From Leucosporidium creatinivorum (lineage: Eukaryota > Basidiomycota > Microbotryomycetes > Leucosporidiales > Leucosporidiaceae), in NCBI GenBank assembly GCA_001600635.1, contig BCKL01000026.1, positions 359,553-423,552 of the forward strand: DNA of 64,000 nt, written 5' to 3'. Made by a program: the position numbers and the translations under genes. The notes below the pieces were generated by a model. That model had not been told where the DNA came from, made no database searches, and saw only the letters and a program-made list of their open reading frames with translations. Shown here piece after piece: positions 47,017-59,045 of this stretch. Every line of letters begins with the position of its first letter. The stretch's first letter is position 1.

Positions 47017-50000
47017 TCAGAAGTTCTCCTGTGAAGCCCATCGCCGAGCATCAGCGCCGAGCTCTTCGGCGGTTGGGCGCCTGCTGCGACTCACCTTTCC
47101 CCAGTGGAACTTGACACCACGCTCCTCTCCATCCGTGTGCTTGTTGCACATGGTGTGAAGCGTCGAGCCGAGCGCCTTGGGCTTTTGAAAGGGGGCCGAA
47201 GCGAAAAGTGAGCACCGATCTACGCGCAAGGTCTGCAAAGTCCAATTCGTAGAGAAACACTACCTACACCGCAGAAGAAGACTCCCACCTCGGTAGCAGG
47301 GTGCTCAGAGGCGACAGACTGGAAGATTCGGTCCCAGTTGGGGCGGCCGTACTGTTCGGCGAAAGCAAGGAAAATCAGTTTGGAGGCTCGAGAAGGGCTG
47401 AGGGAGCGAGGAGGGGATAGAGTCGACGTACGTGAGTAGGAGCCCTCAGGTTGGTCACGGCGTCGAGCTGTCCTCCCACATCGTTGGCGAAAATGTTGGT
47501 CAAGTCGTCGTCCTTGAGGCGCGCCGTGAGGTAGGTGTGGATCTCGATGCACTGTAGTAGATGCGCAGAGGTTTAAGTGATCTTGTCTCCCTCACTTCGG
47601 GAGCAGGGAGCTCACGTTGTCAAGGTCTTGCGCCTCAATCGCTTCGAGGAGAGACTGGAACCACTCGAACGAGTCGTCTGCGTGACGACGAAGCCGAGTC
47701 AGCTCGGGTTACACGGAGTACAGCCCCAATACACCCACAGTCACGGCAGACCCAGAAAAAGCTGCGGAAGGAGGGGTCAGCAGCCTTTCTGTCGACTCGC
47801 TCGGCGCCGAAGCTCACTAGACCTTGCTGAGCCTCGACTTCTGCGACTGGGGGTAGTTGAGACGGTACCTGTAGTAGAAGAGTCGTCAGTAGACTATTCT
47901 ATCTCCTCGAGGAAGGAGAGAGGCTCGCCAGATGGATTTGAGGACGGACGCGAAGGGAGTGACCCCGATGCCAGCACCGACGAGCACGCTAACCTCAAAC
48001 TTGAAGACGTCCTCGGAGGCAGATCCGAAAGGACCATCGACCTATGACCCCACAGATGAGTTGGAGGGCCTTGCCCAAGAGTCGGAGTACTCACCATGAC
48101 GCGAGGAAGAATTCGGTTCATCGGCGGCGAAACGACTTCGGCGCCGTGAGCTTCGTTCTCGCCCTTCTCGATGAGCTTACAGCCGAGGATGGTAGCAAAC
48201 GCTTTGGTGAAGTCGCCGACGCAGCCTGAGGAGCGACGAGGAGCGTCAGTCGACTGCCAGATGAAGAGCGAGCGAGAAACGAACGGATGTGCACCGAGAT
48301 GTAGTCTTCCTCGGGCGCTGAAGTGAGCGTAAAGGGGTGCCATTGCCAGTACGAGACCTCGGGGCAGTTGCTGTAGTCATCGAACGGCTCGTCAGCTTCT
48401 CCAGCCCACCTCGCCCTTCGGCGCCGGGCGCCATCTCAACTCACAGAAAGATGTACTGCCCCGCCCTCGTCCTGGTCTTCTCCTTTTTGATGTGCACCTC
48501 GACGACGTTGCTAGGATGGAGGATGACCTTGCTGATGTAGGTGCGGTGACGAGAGCGGACCTCGCGCAGAACTCGCTCGGCGATGTAAAGCGCGCCGCCG
48601 ATAAGCCAGTACTTCCAGAAGACGCCGATTTGCTGGTAGCTGCAGTAGGGAGGACGGTCGGGTCTGCGGAAGAAAATGAGATGAGTCTCGAGCCGCAGAG
48701 AAGGCAGGAGTCGGCCTACTTGATGAGGCAGAACATCTGCAAGGCGAGAAGGGGTCAGCGGGAGGCATCGACTGGGGTCCAGCAAACGATACGCACCCCA
48801 TGAAGCTGCCAGTTGATGAAGAAGATGATGAACAGGTGGTGCGAATACCAAAAGCGCTCGAAACGAGCCCTCCTCCTCTTCTCGCTCGCGAACCAGGCGA
48901 TGACACCGAGGCAGACCGTCATGATCCAGCCCGTGATGCCGGGTCCAGTGGTGAAGTTGACCTCGAGGAAGGCGACGACCCTGCCTCCGATGCTGCTCGA
49001 AGCCTCCTCGGCGAGCCACCAGGCGTTGAAGATGTGAGCGACGATGCTGCAGGGGAGCAGGAGTCAGCTCTCCTCATCAGTGCTGAGGTGAGATACAACG
49101 CACTGCACGATGGTGAAGATGACCATTCCCCAAGCGGTAGCCATGTCTGCAGACGTGAGAGTGAGTCAGCTCTTCGCCGCTCATCGCCGAGCAAATGACG
49201 AGCTCGACGACTCACGGAAGGCGATGGTCTTCTCGAAAGGGATAATGGCGTTGAGAGGTCCATGACGGAGGAGACTGATGAACGTGCGGCAGACGGGGAG
49301 CAAGATGAGGGCGACCTCGACGTGAAGGACGAGGGCGGCCGAGCGAGCGATCTCGTAGGTCACGCCGAAACGCTGGCGAGCCGTGACGAGGTTGTCTGTG
49401 GGGCGAAAGGAAACGGAGGTTAGCTTTGTAACGTAGCTTTGAGCGCCTAGAGGCGACCTCAGCTCACCCTTGAGCGCGTACTGCAGCGAGCGCCGAGGCG
49501 AGCGAGTCAGCCTTCCCTTCTCGGTGCATCTCTACGCAATTCGAGCTCACGTTGACGAAACCGAAAGCAAACACGAGAGCATGTACCAAGATCCAGATGC
49601 CGAAGAAGATGCGGCGAGCGCCTGTTTCCCACCAGCGAGTCGCCGTTAAGGTCAGCTCGTCGCCCTCGCTCTCGCTCGCAAGACGCCGCCGCGGCATATC
49701 GAGTGCCGCTCACCTTCGTTGGCCATCCAAATCTTACACTTCTTCCACCTCGACACGCCCGACTCCCTCTGAGCGCCCTTACGGTCGATCGTCTCGCTCC
49801 TCATCAATCCCTGCAGCCTCGTCTGCTCCGACTTGTTCTGACGCATGGGCGAGGACGGTACCGAGGGCTTGGTAGCGGTAATGAGCAAGTCGGGACGCGG
49901 AGTGAGGGGTACATTGAAGCTGGCAGCGCGTTCATCGCTGAAGTCGAGGCCGGAGGAGAACTTGGAGTACTTGCGCGGCTCCTTGGGCTCGACTGGAGCA

Positions 50001-50041
50001 GCTGCACCCTTGCGAGGGATAAACGACAGGAAAAAAATCAT
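47017..50041 (-). CDS. NADPH oxidase catalytic subunit (fungal NOX, gp91phox family)
   Basis: Makes superoxide by moving electrons from cytosolic NADPH through FAD and two haems to oxygen. Many exons join from [16 protein letters not shown] (50041) to the family C-terminus KFHWGK-ENF (TGA 47017). Visible features are the membrane helices [41 protein letters not shown] and [17 protein letters not shown] (haem His region) and [15 protein letters not shown]. The FAD motif is [20 protein letters not shown], the NADPH-binding motifs are [11 protein letters not shown] and [20 protein letters not shown], and YFFWVCRD and the NKHTDG region also fit. No EF-hands, so a NoxA/NoxB type and not NoxC; the 110-residue basic/Ser-rich N-terminal extension resembles NoxB more. 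Two microexons (13 nt at 49468-49480; 17 nt at 48720-48736) are needed. Upstream start choice is moderate confidence. Confidence 0.88.
48720..48736 (-). other. 17-nt microexon of the NADPH oxidase
   Basis: TTGCAG acceptor, ATGTTCTGCCTCATCAA, then GTAGGC donor; joins QLHG to [12 protein letters not shown] in frame (MFCLIK). Confidence 0.8.
49468..49480 (-). other. 13-nt microexon of the NADPH oxidase
   Basis: GCTGCAG acceptor, TACGCGCTCAAGG, GTGAGC donor; encodes YALK(D) between the first helix (GFVN) and [10 protein letters not shown]. Confidence 0.75.
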
Positions 50042-50491
50042 GCTCGAGTCCTCCGACCGGCGGAGATGAGAAGCGAGCGAGTGGCAGGAGCGCAAGAGAT
50101 GATCTCGCGCTTCCAGCTCCTCGTCGTCGAGGCGCGGAGTCTATTTCTGGATGGCTACTTCTGAGCAGCCTTCGGCGAATAGCGATCTCGTGTACTCTTT
50201 GTCGCCTGCTAGTCTCGAGAGACAGGCGCGAGAAGGCTGCAAGAGCTGCGAAACGCGTGCGCCGAGCTCTTGCGCTTCAGTGTGCTGCAGGCCGCTCAAC
50301 CCAGCCTCTCGAGGGCGCTCAAGTGTCGAGTGAGAGGATTATATTCTCAAGTCAGCGGAGGCGAGTGATGAGGCGGAGATTGAAATGCGCTGAAGACAGA
50401 GAAGCCTTCGCCGAGCAGAGCGAGTCGCTCGTCGACAGAGGAAAGAGCACGAATCGATGCTCATAGCACAAGCGAAGCAATCCAAAACCAC
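50042..50491. promoter_or_regulatory. NADPH oxidase upstream region
   Basis: 450 bp between minus-strand genes; no supported coding sequence. Confidence 0.4.
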
Positions 50492-52166
50492 TCATCCGCT
50501 TCCTCCGAGACCGACTACCGCGGCCCACCTGGACAAGCCTTCCTTGGTGCCCTCGAGCTTTGTCTCCTGCTGCTGCAACTCGTCGCGGTGCTCCTGCATC
50601 TGCTGCTTGAAGCTGTCGGTCCTCGTGCTCTTTTTCCTGTGAAGTTCGAGGCGTGGACAGGGTCAACGGAGCTCAAGCGAGCACGGGACGACGACTCACG
50701 CGACAAGAGCCACGACCCTCCCCACGAGAGCGCCGAACTTCCTCGCCATCTCGTCTCCTTCCTCCTTCCACTCCTCGAGTGTGCAGTTCTCCCATTGACT
50801 CTCCGAGCCCACCGAGTGATGCTGAGCGTGCAGACGGGCCTGAGCTTGCTGGATATGAGGCTGGGGGCCGGGGAAGAGCTCGGCGACGGAAGCGAGAGGG
50901 TCGACCTGAGTTTGGTGGGTCGTGAGGTAGCGCTGGGGATCGTTGGAGTGTTGGAGTTGATTCGAGCTGGCGTAGGATTGCTCGGCTTGCTGTTCAGGAG
51001 AGGCAGGGCGGTAGCCGCCGACGAGGCTGAGGAGCGCTTGTTGCTCATATGAGGCGGAGGGGTCGTCTTGGAGGTGCGAGTCGGGACTGCGATACTCGAA
51101 GAAGCTTTCGGTGGCGGTCTGCGAGTTGATAAGGCGGTCAGCTCGAGTACAAGTCCTGCGCCGAGATAGAACTCACCGGCGAGCGACGACGACGCTCCCT
51201 CCTCCTGTACTCCGACTCGTCCTCGCTATCCTCGTACTCCCTCTCCCTTTTGACGCCGACTTGACTAGCGTCCTGACCGGCGAGCACAACCGCATCCTCT
51301 TCCTCGGACGAGTCCTCCTCCTCCGACGAGCTCTTGTCGCCCCCGTTGCCATACCCACTTCCTCCTCCTCCCGACAGCATGAGCTCTTCGTTCTCTTCTT
51401 GGTCTCCTCCCTCCATCGCCGAAGAGGTAGGGCGACTCTCGGTCAGGAAGAGCGGCGTCTCCTCCTCGTCTTCCTCCTCGCTAGGGCTCTTCGATGCCGT
51501 CTCGGCCGCCTGTCCACGCTTCGAGCGATCGTCGCGAGGTGCTGGATCTACTTTAGTACCCGCACCGGGCTTGCGAGCTCCTCCATCTCCATTCGGCTGC
51601 TGCTCCCTCGACCGAGCTCGACCTCCCAGCTGCTCGGCGGCGTTGGTTGAGGCACGGGCGCCTTCGCTCCTCTTACCTCCTTCGTTGTCGGAGTGAGCAG
51701 CTTTCAGTCCGCCGGCCGAGGAGCGAGACGTCGAACGACGAAGGGTGTCGACGTGATTCGAGGGGAGGTGACGTTGAGAAGCGATGGCAGGAGGCGGCAT
51801 TTGCTCGCCGCTGCTGGTCGGGGTAGGAGGAGGAGGAGGGGAGCCTCGGCGCGGCTGCTTGGTACTCGTTTTGGGTCCTCGGCTGAAGAGCGAAGCGAAA
51901 GGCTGCTGTACGGCGCCAGAAGCGGCTCCTTCTCCCGCTGCTGCTCCTCCGCTGGCTGTGTTGCGCGACGACGAGCCTGCTGCTGCTCCTCCTCTGACCT
52001 TGAACTTGCTGGTGACTACTCGAGACTCTTCCTCGTCGGGTGTAGTCGGGGGAGTCGAAGCTGGAGGCAGATTCTTGAGCTCAAACGAGCGGCGAGCGGG
52101 CTGAGCGTTGCTGTCGGCTGAGCGGTCCTTGATCTTGGCTGCTCCTCCTGCGAAGACGTCCGACAT
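50492..52166 (-). CDS. Disordered protein with ECM11-like C-terminal helical domain
   Basis: Three exons: 51178-52166, 50700-51118 and 50492-50636. The N-terminal two thirds (MSDVFAGGAAKIKDRSADS...) are disordered, rich in Ser, Ala, Gly and acidic runs (SEEEDEEET, SSSEEEDSSEEED). The C-terminal part WENCTLEEWKEEGDEMARKFGALVGRVVALVAKK, then TDSFKQQMQEHRDELQQQETKL (landmarks quoted), resembles the fungal ECM11-family domain: W, then G-D/E, then a hydrophobic helix and a long coiled coil. In budding yeast Ecm11 is a meiotic synaptonemal-complex factor. This assignment is a by-eye pattern match and should be treated as tentative; otherwise it is a nuclear-looking disordered protein. The ATG at 52166 is clear, and the stop TGA is at 50492-50494. 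Confidence 0.6.
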
Positions 52167-52784
52167 GCTGTTGGGAGTGTACTGCGAGCGACTATGAGAC
52201 GAATTGTTGAGGTGCAGCGAAAAGAAGTGAGCGGGAGGAGAGAGAGAGGCGAATCGAGCGAGTCGTCTCGCTTGAGGGGGAGCTTGAAAGGGGTACTTCG
52301 CTGCAAGGAGACGAAGGTTGACAGCCGAAGAGTACTAAAACTTCTCTTCTCTCCCTTCTGTAGCTCTACAGCTCACACAGAGCGAGCTAGTAGGCTGCAG
52401 ATCGACTCCCTTTTGAGCTCGTATGTAGCCGACTTCGTTTCTTCCCTCCCGCTACTTCGTCTCGTCTCGCTGTGAAGGGCTACAGCCAGCTTTTACGTAG
52501 TCCTAGTACCAACTAGCGGCTCTCACGCCCATACTCACTTCCCTACATCGCTCCCGTCCGCTCCTCAAACGTCTACCGTCGACGCCTCTCGAAGCTCTCG
52601 CTCGCTCGGCGTAGTACAGCACGGAGCACAACTCGATCGTCCGTGGATCTCACAGACTACCACACAACAGTATCAACCTTCTGGTGAGCTCTCCTCAGCC
52701 TTCGCTGCCAGATGAGAGCGCAACATCTAACCGGCCTTTCGCTCAGCAGACTCGGACGTGACAACCGGTCAAACAGCAAGCGAT
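52167..52784. promoter_or_regulatory. Divergent region between the ECM11-like gene and the F-box/CxxC gene
   Basis: 618 bp between divergent start codons; it should hold both promoters. No gene recognised. Confidence 0.5.
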
Positions 52785-55783
52785 ATGGCCCACGGTATGC
52801 AGTCGACTATCATTGCTGATCGCTCGACGTAGCGCACCAGCTCACGCTTTGCGTCTTTCTCGCAGCAAGCGCCTCGTCCGCTCAGGGAGGGCCGAGCGCT
52901 TCTCAGGTCGGCCAGCAAGCAGCTGCGAATGGAGCTCAGCGCATTGGAGGTAAGCTTATAGCCTCTAAAGAGACGACTAGTAGTGCTGTACTGACCTGAA
53001 GTCGCCCGGGGCTCTCTGCTCGTGCTCGCTTCGCAGGCAATCCCAACGCCGAGATCCCCTACCGCCCCTTCGAGCAAGTTCCCATGGACGTCTTCCTTCA
53101 GGTGATCATGAATACGCATCACAATACACCTCGTTTGATCCAGACCCTCGCTAACGCCTTCCTACGCTCCGCTACAGATCGCCGAGGACCTCGAACTTCA
53201 TGACCTGCTCAACCTCACCTACGTCTCCAAATCGACACGAGGCGCTCTCGTCTCCGACAACGCGCACATTCAAACCATATGGTGGACCAAGATCGCTCAA
53301 GCTGGCTTCCCTGCAAGGGAAGACAAGATTGCTTCCATCGTGCCGAGCCCTCGCTTCTACGCCGCGCTCGTCATCGGCCGACATTGCTTCGTGCGTTCGT
53401 TCGTATGCAGCGCAGTACTCAGAGTCTAACTCTGCTTCACCAACCCTGCAGCGCTGCGGTACTGTCCCCGACGCATGGATCGTCGACTTCGCCGCGTTCA
53501 CTCGGCTTTGCGAACCTTGCATGCAGAAGATGTGCGCTGCTGGAGCCGCCAGGCTATGGAAAGTAGCTAACGTTAGGACTTAACAGCTACCACGACGTAT
53601 CGCAGTGGGACCATGGCTGCGCAGCAGACGCTCGAGCATGCTTGGCTTCGAATCCTCTTCGAGAAACCGACACTACCCTCAGTCGCAGCGAGTTCTGGTT
53701 CTGCAATCGTGACCGTGAGTAGCTTTAGGACTCTGTGAGCTCGCTCAAGCTCACCTCTGTCATCAACAGCTGTCCCCATCGCCGTGTTCGGCGCTCTCTG
53801 CGCCGAGCTCACGTCGCTTCAGCCCACGCATGAAGTCATTCTCTCGTGGCGCAGAAGGGTGTGCGATGTCATGAGCACCTACGAGATGGTTGTCGCTGCC
53901 CGCAAATCTCGTTCTGCGGTCAGACTCGAGGCGAGCTCCCTTTCGATGTTCCCGAGCGCTGGCGTGGCGAGCTGACTCGGTTGTCTTCCTCTCCCTCTCC
54001 CACAGATCGCGTCGAGATTGGAGGAGGCTCTGCAGCCCTTGTTCGAGGAGAAGCAGCGTCTGGCTCGCGTCCGCCGCGATCAGGAAGTCGCCGAGGCTTG
54101 TCGACTTCAAGCGGTGGCAAACGCCGAGGCTCGCCGTCGTCGAGCAGTCGCGGAAGCTGAGACTCGCCGTCGTCGAACGGTCGCGGAAGCTGAAGCACGA
54201 CGCCTTCGAGAAGCTCAAGACGTGGAAGAAGCGGAAGCCCGCCGCCGTCGAAAGACGGCGAAGGCCGAGCAGGATGCCTCCGAGCGCCGAGCGAGAGCAG
54301 AGAGGCTCCAGGCGAGGCGAGATCAGTGAGCTTTGTTTGAGCTAGGCTACCTCACAGACATAGAAGCTGACTTTCACTCGCCTTCAGACTCCAAGAGCTC
54401 CTCATTCCCCTCGGGTTCTCTGCCTCCGAGTGCGCATTGCCTTGCCGCTCGGCCTTCCGTCGAGTCGCCGATGTCTGACTCTCGCATTACAGGCTCCAAG
54501 AAGAAGGCTCACAAGCTTCTTTCGCGCGACTCGCCCGTGCTACTCGACTCGAGTACGGAGTCTGCGCTCCCCCAGTCGAGCTCACTAGCTGACCCTCTCG
54601 GCTCGCAGACGACGTCTCGGACGGCTGGCTCGTCATCAAGCCGGTACTCGTGGACCTCCTCGAGAAGAAGAGAAACGAACGCAAGTCTGTCTACGTACCA
54701 GATCAAGGCGCGCGCCGACTACCGACGTCGCTTCGAAGCCCTCGACGCCTCCTCGCAAGCCGAGATGCTCGCCGAGTCCGCCTTCCTCGAGCTCGACAGT
54801 GTGCGTCACTTCATCAATGGCTCGCAGATGGAGTTCGACTGAGCTGGATGGGAAGTAAGCAGGGACGCGGTCGAGCAGGAGCTGGTGTCGAAGCAGACGG
54901 AGCTCAAGCTCGCCATCTATAACAAGGTCGCCTTCGAAGAAGACCTCCGACCTATCGCGCCCACCTACACGACCCACCCGCCTCACACTCGTCCTAAAGT
55001 TCCTGATGGATCTCCGCCTCGTTGTCAACGCACCCTCGTCGACTCACTCACCCAAGAGGCTCACCTCTGCATCACCTCGGCGCTCAGAAGGCCTACGCGT
55101 CAGCTCTTCTGCGCCACTTGCAAGCTCAGCGACGTCTACCCCGACATTCTCTACCACGTCTGCGATCCCTCTACTCCATCTTTACGGGCTCCTCGCCTCG
55201 AGAACGGCGCCTATCCTAGCGAGACGACTCTCGTCGACCTCGCTTCGCTCGAGTTTAGCGCACCTCGATCGGATCTTGCGGCTGTGCTTCTCGTGCTCGC
55301 CAAGCTGTCGGACAATGAGGATGGACTAGCCGCACTGCGTGATACAGTGAACAAGTGGAGCTGTGGCGAGTGTTGGGCAGCAGTTTTGAAGGGTTCGGTC
55401 GAGGCGCAGGCGACGCAGCCTATGGCTCTCGACTTCAATACCATGGTGAGCTCTCGCTTTTGCGGCTGTAGACGAGCGACAAGATCCTTACCTCGCATGT
55501 GCAGGTCACCCACCTCCTCGAGTCGCATTGGAGCACGATTCTGAGCTGGCGCACTGTGCGCCACAGAGTGTGGAGATGGATCAGGCCGAAGGACTTCTTA
55601 ATCATTCGAGAGACGAATGACGTTGCTGACGCTCGCGAGTTGAGGTGAGCGCGTGTACTCACTACACTACTCTCGAGCTCACCCTGCTTCTTTTATAGCT
55701 ACCGAGCAATCCGCGAGAACCGAATCGCTAAGCCGGTGGCAGAGCAAGGAAGGAGTGGATGCGGAGGCTGTACGATTGCTTGA
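52785..55783 (+). CDS. F-box-like, Cys-rich, coiled-coil protein (rapidly evolving)
   Basis: Exons from ATG 52785 (MAH) lead to an F-box-like segment (RPFEQVPMDVFLQIAEDLELHDLLNLTYVSK). Next is a CxxC pair motif RHCFRCGTVPDAW...CEPCMQK, then WDHGCAADARACL and FWFCNRD, as in basidiomycete F-box/Zn-binding families. A strongly charged coiled coil follows with repeats of (V/A)AEAE(A/T)RRRR (about 54006-54330), then a Ser-rich linker, a helical stretch (ADYRRRFEALDASSQAEMLAESAFLELD), a second Cys-rich region (LFCATCKLSDVYPDILYHVC, CGECW) and an end at TGA 55781-55783. An intron from about 54799 to 54862 removes an in-frame TGA. One intron near 53931 appears to use a GC donor, and exon joins around 54388-54700 are uncertain and may include a frameshift. 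Function unknown; an SCF adaptor is possible. Confidence 0.55.
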
Positions 55784-56161
55784 CCATGCTGAAACGATAA
55801 GCTTGTTTGCACGACATGGTGCATGAGCTGTGGGAGGCTCGGCCGATCGACGAGCTTCGCAGGCCGACCCTCATCGCCGAGATTCAGGAGATTGAGCTGA
55901 TGAGGTGCAGAATGAGCTCGGGAAAGGCTCAGCGGTATCTCAGAACATCTGACCACGCTACCAGCAGGCGCTTGGCTCGAAGTGACCTCTTGCCGCTGCG
56001 AAGCTCCCCTCCTTCAAAAAGTCGACTTCGCGGTCTCTGCTCTCTCCACAACCTCGTCGAGCTCGTCCTCTTCGATCTCGTCACTTCCTACAGCAGCTCG
56101 TCGCTTGCAGTAGTCTCTAACACTTCTTTCCACTCCTCTACTACCCCTACACACCTACACA
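55784..56161. promoter_or_regulatory. NUG1 upstream region
   Basis: 378 bp; pyrimidine-rich leader (CACTCCTCTACTACCCCTACACACC) directly before the NUG1 ATG. No gene seen. Confidence 0.5.
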
Positions 56162-58660
56162 ATGGTCAAGATCCGGAAAAGTGAGCCGTCTTGGATCCAT
56201 TCGCAAGTCAACATTGAAGCTGACCCATCGTCTGTACCCCGCGCGCAGAGACTAGCAAGCGTACCTCGTCTGCCATGATGGCCAAGGTGAAGCGCAAGGT
56301 GTCGGAGAAGCACAAGAAGGACAAGAAGGCGGCCAAGAAGGACGTGACCTGGAAGAGCAGTGAGCCTTGAAGCCGACGCCTTTTCGCTCGCCGAGACATT
56401 GTAGAGCTGACATACCCCTGCGCTGCTTACAGACAAGCCCAAGGAGATCGGAATTCCCAACTCGTTCCCCTACAAGGACCAGCTTCTCGCCGAGGCGCAG
56501 GCCGAGAAAGTCAGGGTGCGTCTGCTCCGGCTTTTCGTTGCGAGGCTGTTCGCAGATCACTGACACTGCGGCACGCTTCCTACAGGCCGAGGAGGAGAAG
56601 GCTCTCAAGCGTGAGGCCCTTCGCAACGGAACCGCCACCCTTGCTTCGACCGCCGCTCTCGCCGCTGCTCTCGCCGCCGACTCGCAGCGCGCCGAGGAGG
56701 ACATGTTCGACACTGAGGACCCTGAGGAGGACGAGGAGAAGCAGGTGCAGGATGCTAGTCTCAAGCTCCACGCCAAGAGTCTAAGGAAGGTCCTCGAGGC
56801 TTCCGACGTTCTCATCGAGGTGCTCGACGCTCGCGATCCCGTTGGAACCAGGTGTAGGGCTGTCGAGAGGGAGCTGAAGAGTCTCGATGGAGGAAGGAAG
56901 AAGCTCGTTCTCGTTCTCAACAAGATTGGTAAGCTACTCGCAGGCCTTACTCCCATCGTCGACCCTCGCTGACCCTTCGCCGAACCTTCGCAGATCTCGT
57001 CCCCCCACCTGTCGTCCAGGCCTGGCTCACCCACCTCCGCCTGCAAGCTCCCACTCTCCCCTTCAAGTCCTCGACCCAGCAGCAGCGCAACCACCTCTCC
57101 GCCTCCTCGACCCACGCCCCCAACTCTGCCTCCGGCTCCTCCACCAAGCCTCTCATGGAGCTCATCAAGGGCTTCCGTCTCGGCTCGGCTCCTTCCCAGT
57201 CTGGCTCCACCGAGACTCGCGTCAAGCAGTCGCTCACTATCGGTCTCATCGGCCACCCCAACGTCGGAAAGAGTAGTTTGATCAACACCCTCAAGAGGAG
57301 CAAGGCCTGCTCGGTCGCTCCTACGCCTGGATGGACCAAGGAGGTGCAGGAGGTTGCGCTCGAGAAGGGAGTCCGTGTGCTTGATTGCCCGGGAGTCGTC
57401 GTTGAGGCCCGTGGAGAGGTCGAGGGTTCGCTGAGGGGTATGGTCAAGCCCGAGGACGTGAGGGATCCTAAGGCGCCTGGTGAGTGCTGTCCACCAGTCT
57501 TCGACGAGCGACAGCTGATCCTTCCATTCTACAGTCGAGCTCATCCTCAAGCGCTGCAAGAAGGAGCACCTCCAGATGCTCTACAACATTCCCGCTTTCG
57601 AGGGCACTCTCGGCTTCCTCCTCGAGGTCGCCAAGGCCAAGGGTCGCCTCCGCAAGGTGCGTTACAGCTTCATTGGCGCTCTAGGCTCCCCGCTGACTCG
57701 CTCTATTTCCGTACTCAGGGAGGAGTCCCCGACGTCGACGGCACCGCTCGCTCCATCCTCCGTGACTGGGTCGCCGGTCGCATCCCCTACTACACCTCCC
57801 CTCCCGCCGCCTCTTCCACCTCTGCCCTCAAGTCCGTCACTTCCGCCGCCGCCACTCCTCTCGTCAACCGTTCCGCCGACGACGTCAACTCGGCCGTCCT
57901 CCTCACCGAGTTCGCTCCCGCCTTCGATCTCGCCGCCCTGTTCGGCGAGGCCGATGCCGTCGCTTTCGGCGAGGATGGAGAGGCCGGTGTTGCTGGTGCT
58001 GGAGTCTCGGGCAAGGGTGTCAAGATGGAGGGCTTCGAGTGCGAGAGCGAGGATGCCAACGTCGGATGGATCACCGGCGAGGGAGACGAGGAGGAGCTCG
58101 ACGACGACATGGAGGCCGAGGACGATATGGCCGATGTCGACGATCTCATGGACGACGAGATTGCCGAGGATGAGGACGCCGAGATGGACGCCATGGATGA
58201 GGACGAGCCCGTCCCCGTCGTCCCCACGCCCAAGAAGTCGCTGCTCAAGACCAACAAGCGTGCCGCTCCCGAGATCGTCTCGGTCGCTCCCACTGGCAAG
58301 AAGGCAAAGGGTGTCACCTTCTCCGCCAAGCCTCTAGGACCTACCGGCTCGACCATCGCCGCCAACGCCGCTACCGCCAACTCGAAGGCCATCATCGACG
58401 AGGCTGAGTCCATCTCGCTCAACAAGAGCATCAAGAAGAACGCCAAGAAGGACAAGAAGAAGGCCAACAAGGAGAAGAAGGCGATTCAGGAGGTCGAGGG
58501 CGAGTTCGGAGAGGACGCCGACATGCCTTCGAAGCCGAGGGGCGCCAGGACGGTCGGAGGCTCCAACGTCGACGATGCGTACGACTTTGCCGAGTTCTTT
58601 GGACCCAAACAGGGCAAGCAGGTCGTGCCCATGGAGAACGACCACGATGAGGAGCTGTAG
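56162..58660 (+). CDS. NUG1: Nucleolar GTPase NUG1/nucleostemin family (GNL3-like)
   Basis: Circularly permuted GTPase required for 60S ribosomal subunit maturation and export. The N-terminus MVKIRKKTSKRTSSAMMAK then basic KKDKKAAKKDVTWKS and IPNSFPYKDQLL match the GNL3 N-terminal domain. Motifs come in permuted order: DVLIEVLDARDPVGTR, G4 LNKIDLVP, then G1 GLIGHPNVGKSSLIN, a G2-type Thr in PTPGWTK and G3 LDCPG. Between them are the RNA-binding-like segment SILRDWVAGRIPYY and an acidic C-terminus (EEELDDDMEAEDDM...) ending in a Lys-rich and EFFGPKQGKQ tail, TAG at 58658-58660. Exons start at 56162, about 56249, 56434, 56586, 56994, 57535 and 57719, with the expected splice sites. Length is about 690 residues, as in the family. 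Confidence 0.93.
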
Positions 58661-59045
58661 AGGAGGAGGAGCGCCGTGTGCTTTCATATCGCCGAGTCGA
58701 GTCGTTAGGAGGGTTGCAGGGGTTGCTAGACTAGGTTGTTCGCCCTTGCAAGGTCTTTTTGTATATCGTTCCTACCTCTTCGGCGACATCTGTAGCGAAT
58801 TGGAGCGATTCGAGATGATTCGCCTAAGACCCCTTGCGAACGACTTGGGCGCTCAACAGCTCGAGGCGGCTCTACCTCCGCTACTTCGCTCGGCTTTCTC
58901 ATCTCGACTCGTCCAGTACACCAAAGCAGCACTCGAATCTCAATCATCCTCTACAGCACCTCCTACATCTCGCTGTAGCCCTACAGCTGCCCGCTCCCCT
59001 TCCAATCTTCGAGCTCCCTCGAGCCCGCCTCCCGCTCGCCTCCAA
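58661..59045. other. Intergenic: NUG1 3' end and upstream region of the DUF4604 gene
   Basis: 385 bp; no additional gene recognised. Confidence 0.5.

Noticed and set aside
47017-50041. Ferric reductase (FRE) instead of NADPH oxidase, suggested by the neighbouring CCC1
   Set aside because: The [12 protein letters not shown] motif, [11 protein letters not shown] and the C-terminal KFHWGKENF ending are typical of NOX and not of FRE proteins.
54840-54842. In-frame TGA in the F-box/CxxC gene as a selenocysteine or readthrough site
   Set aside because: A normal 64-nt GT-AG intron (about 54799-54862, CTGAG branch) removes it and keeps the frame, and no SECIS-like hairpin was noticed.
57155-58337. 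Second long frame inside NUG1
   Set aside because: A Ser/Pro/Arg-rich other-frame reading of NUG1; the GTPase motifs define the true frame.
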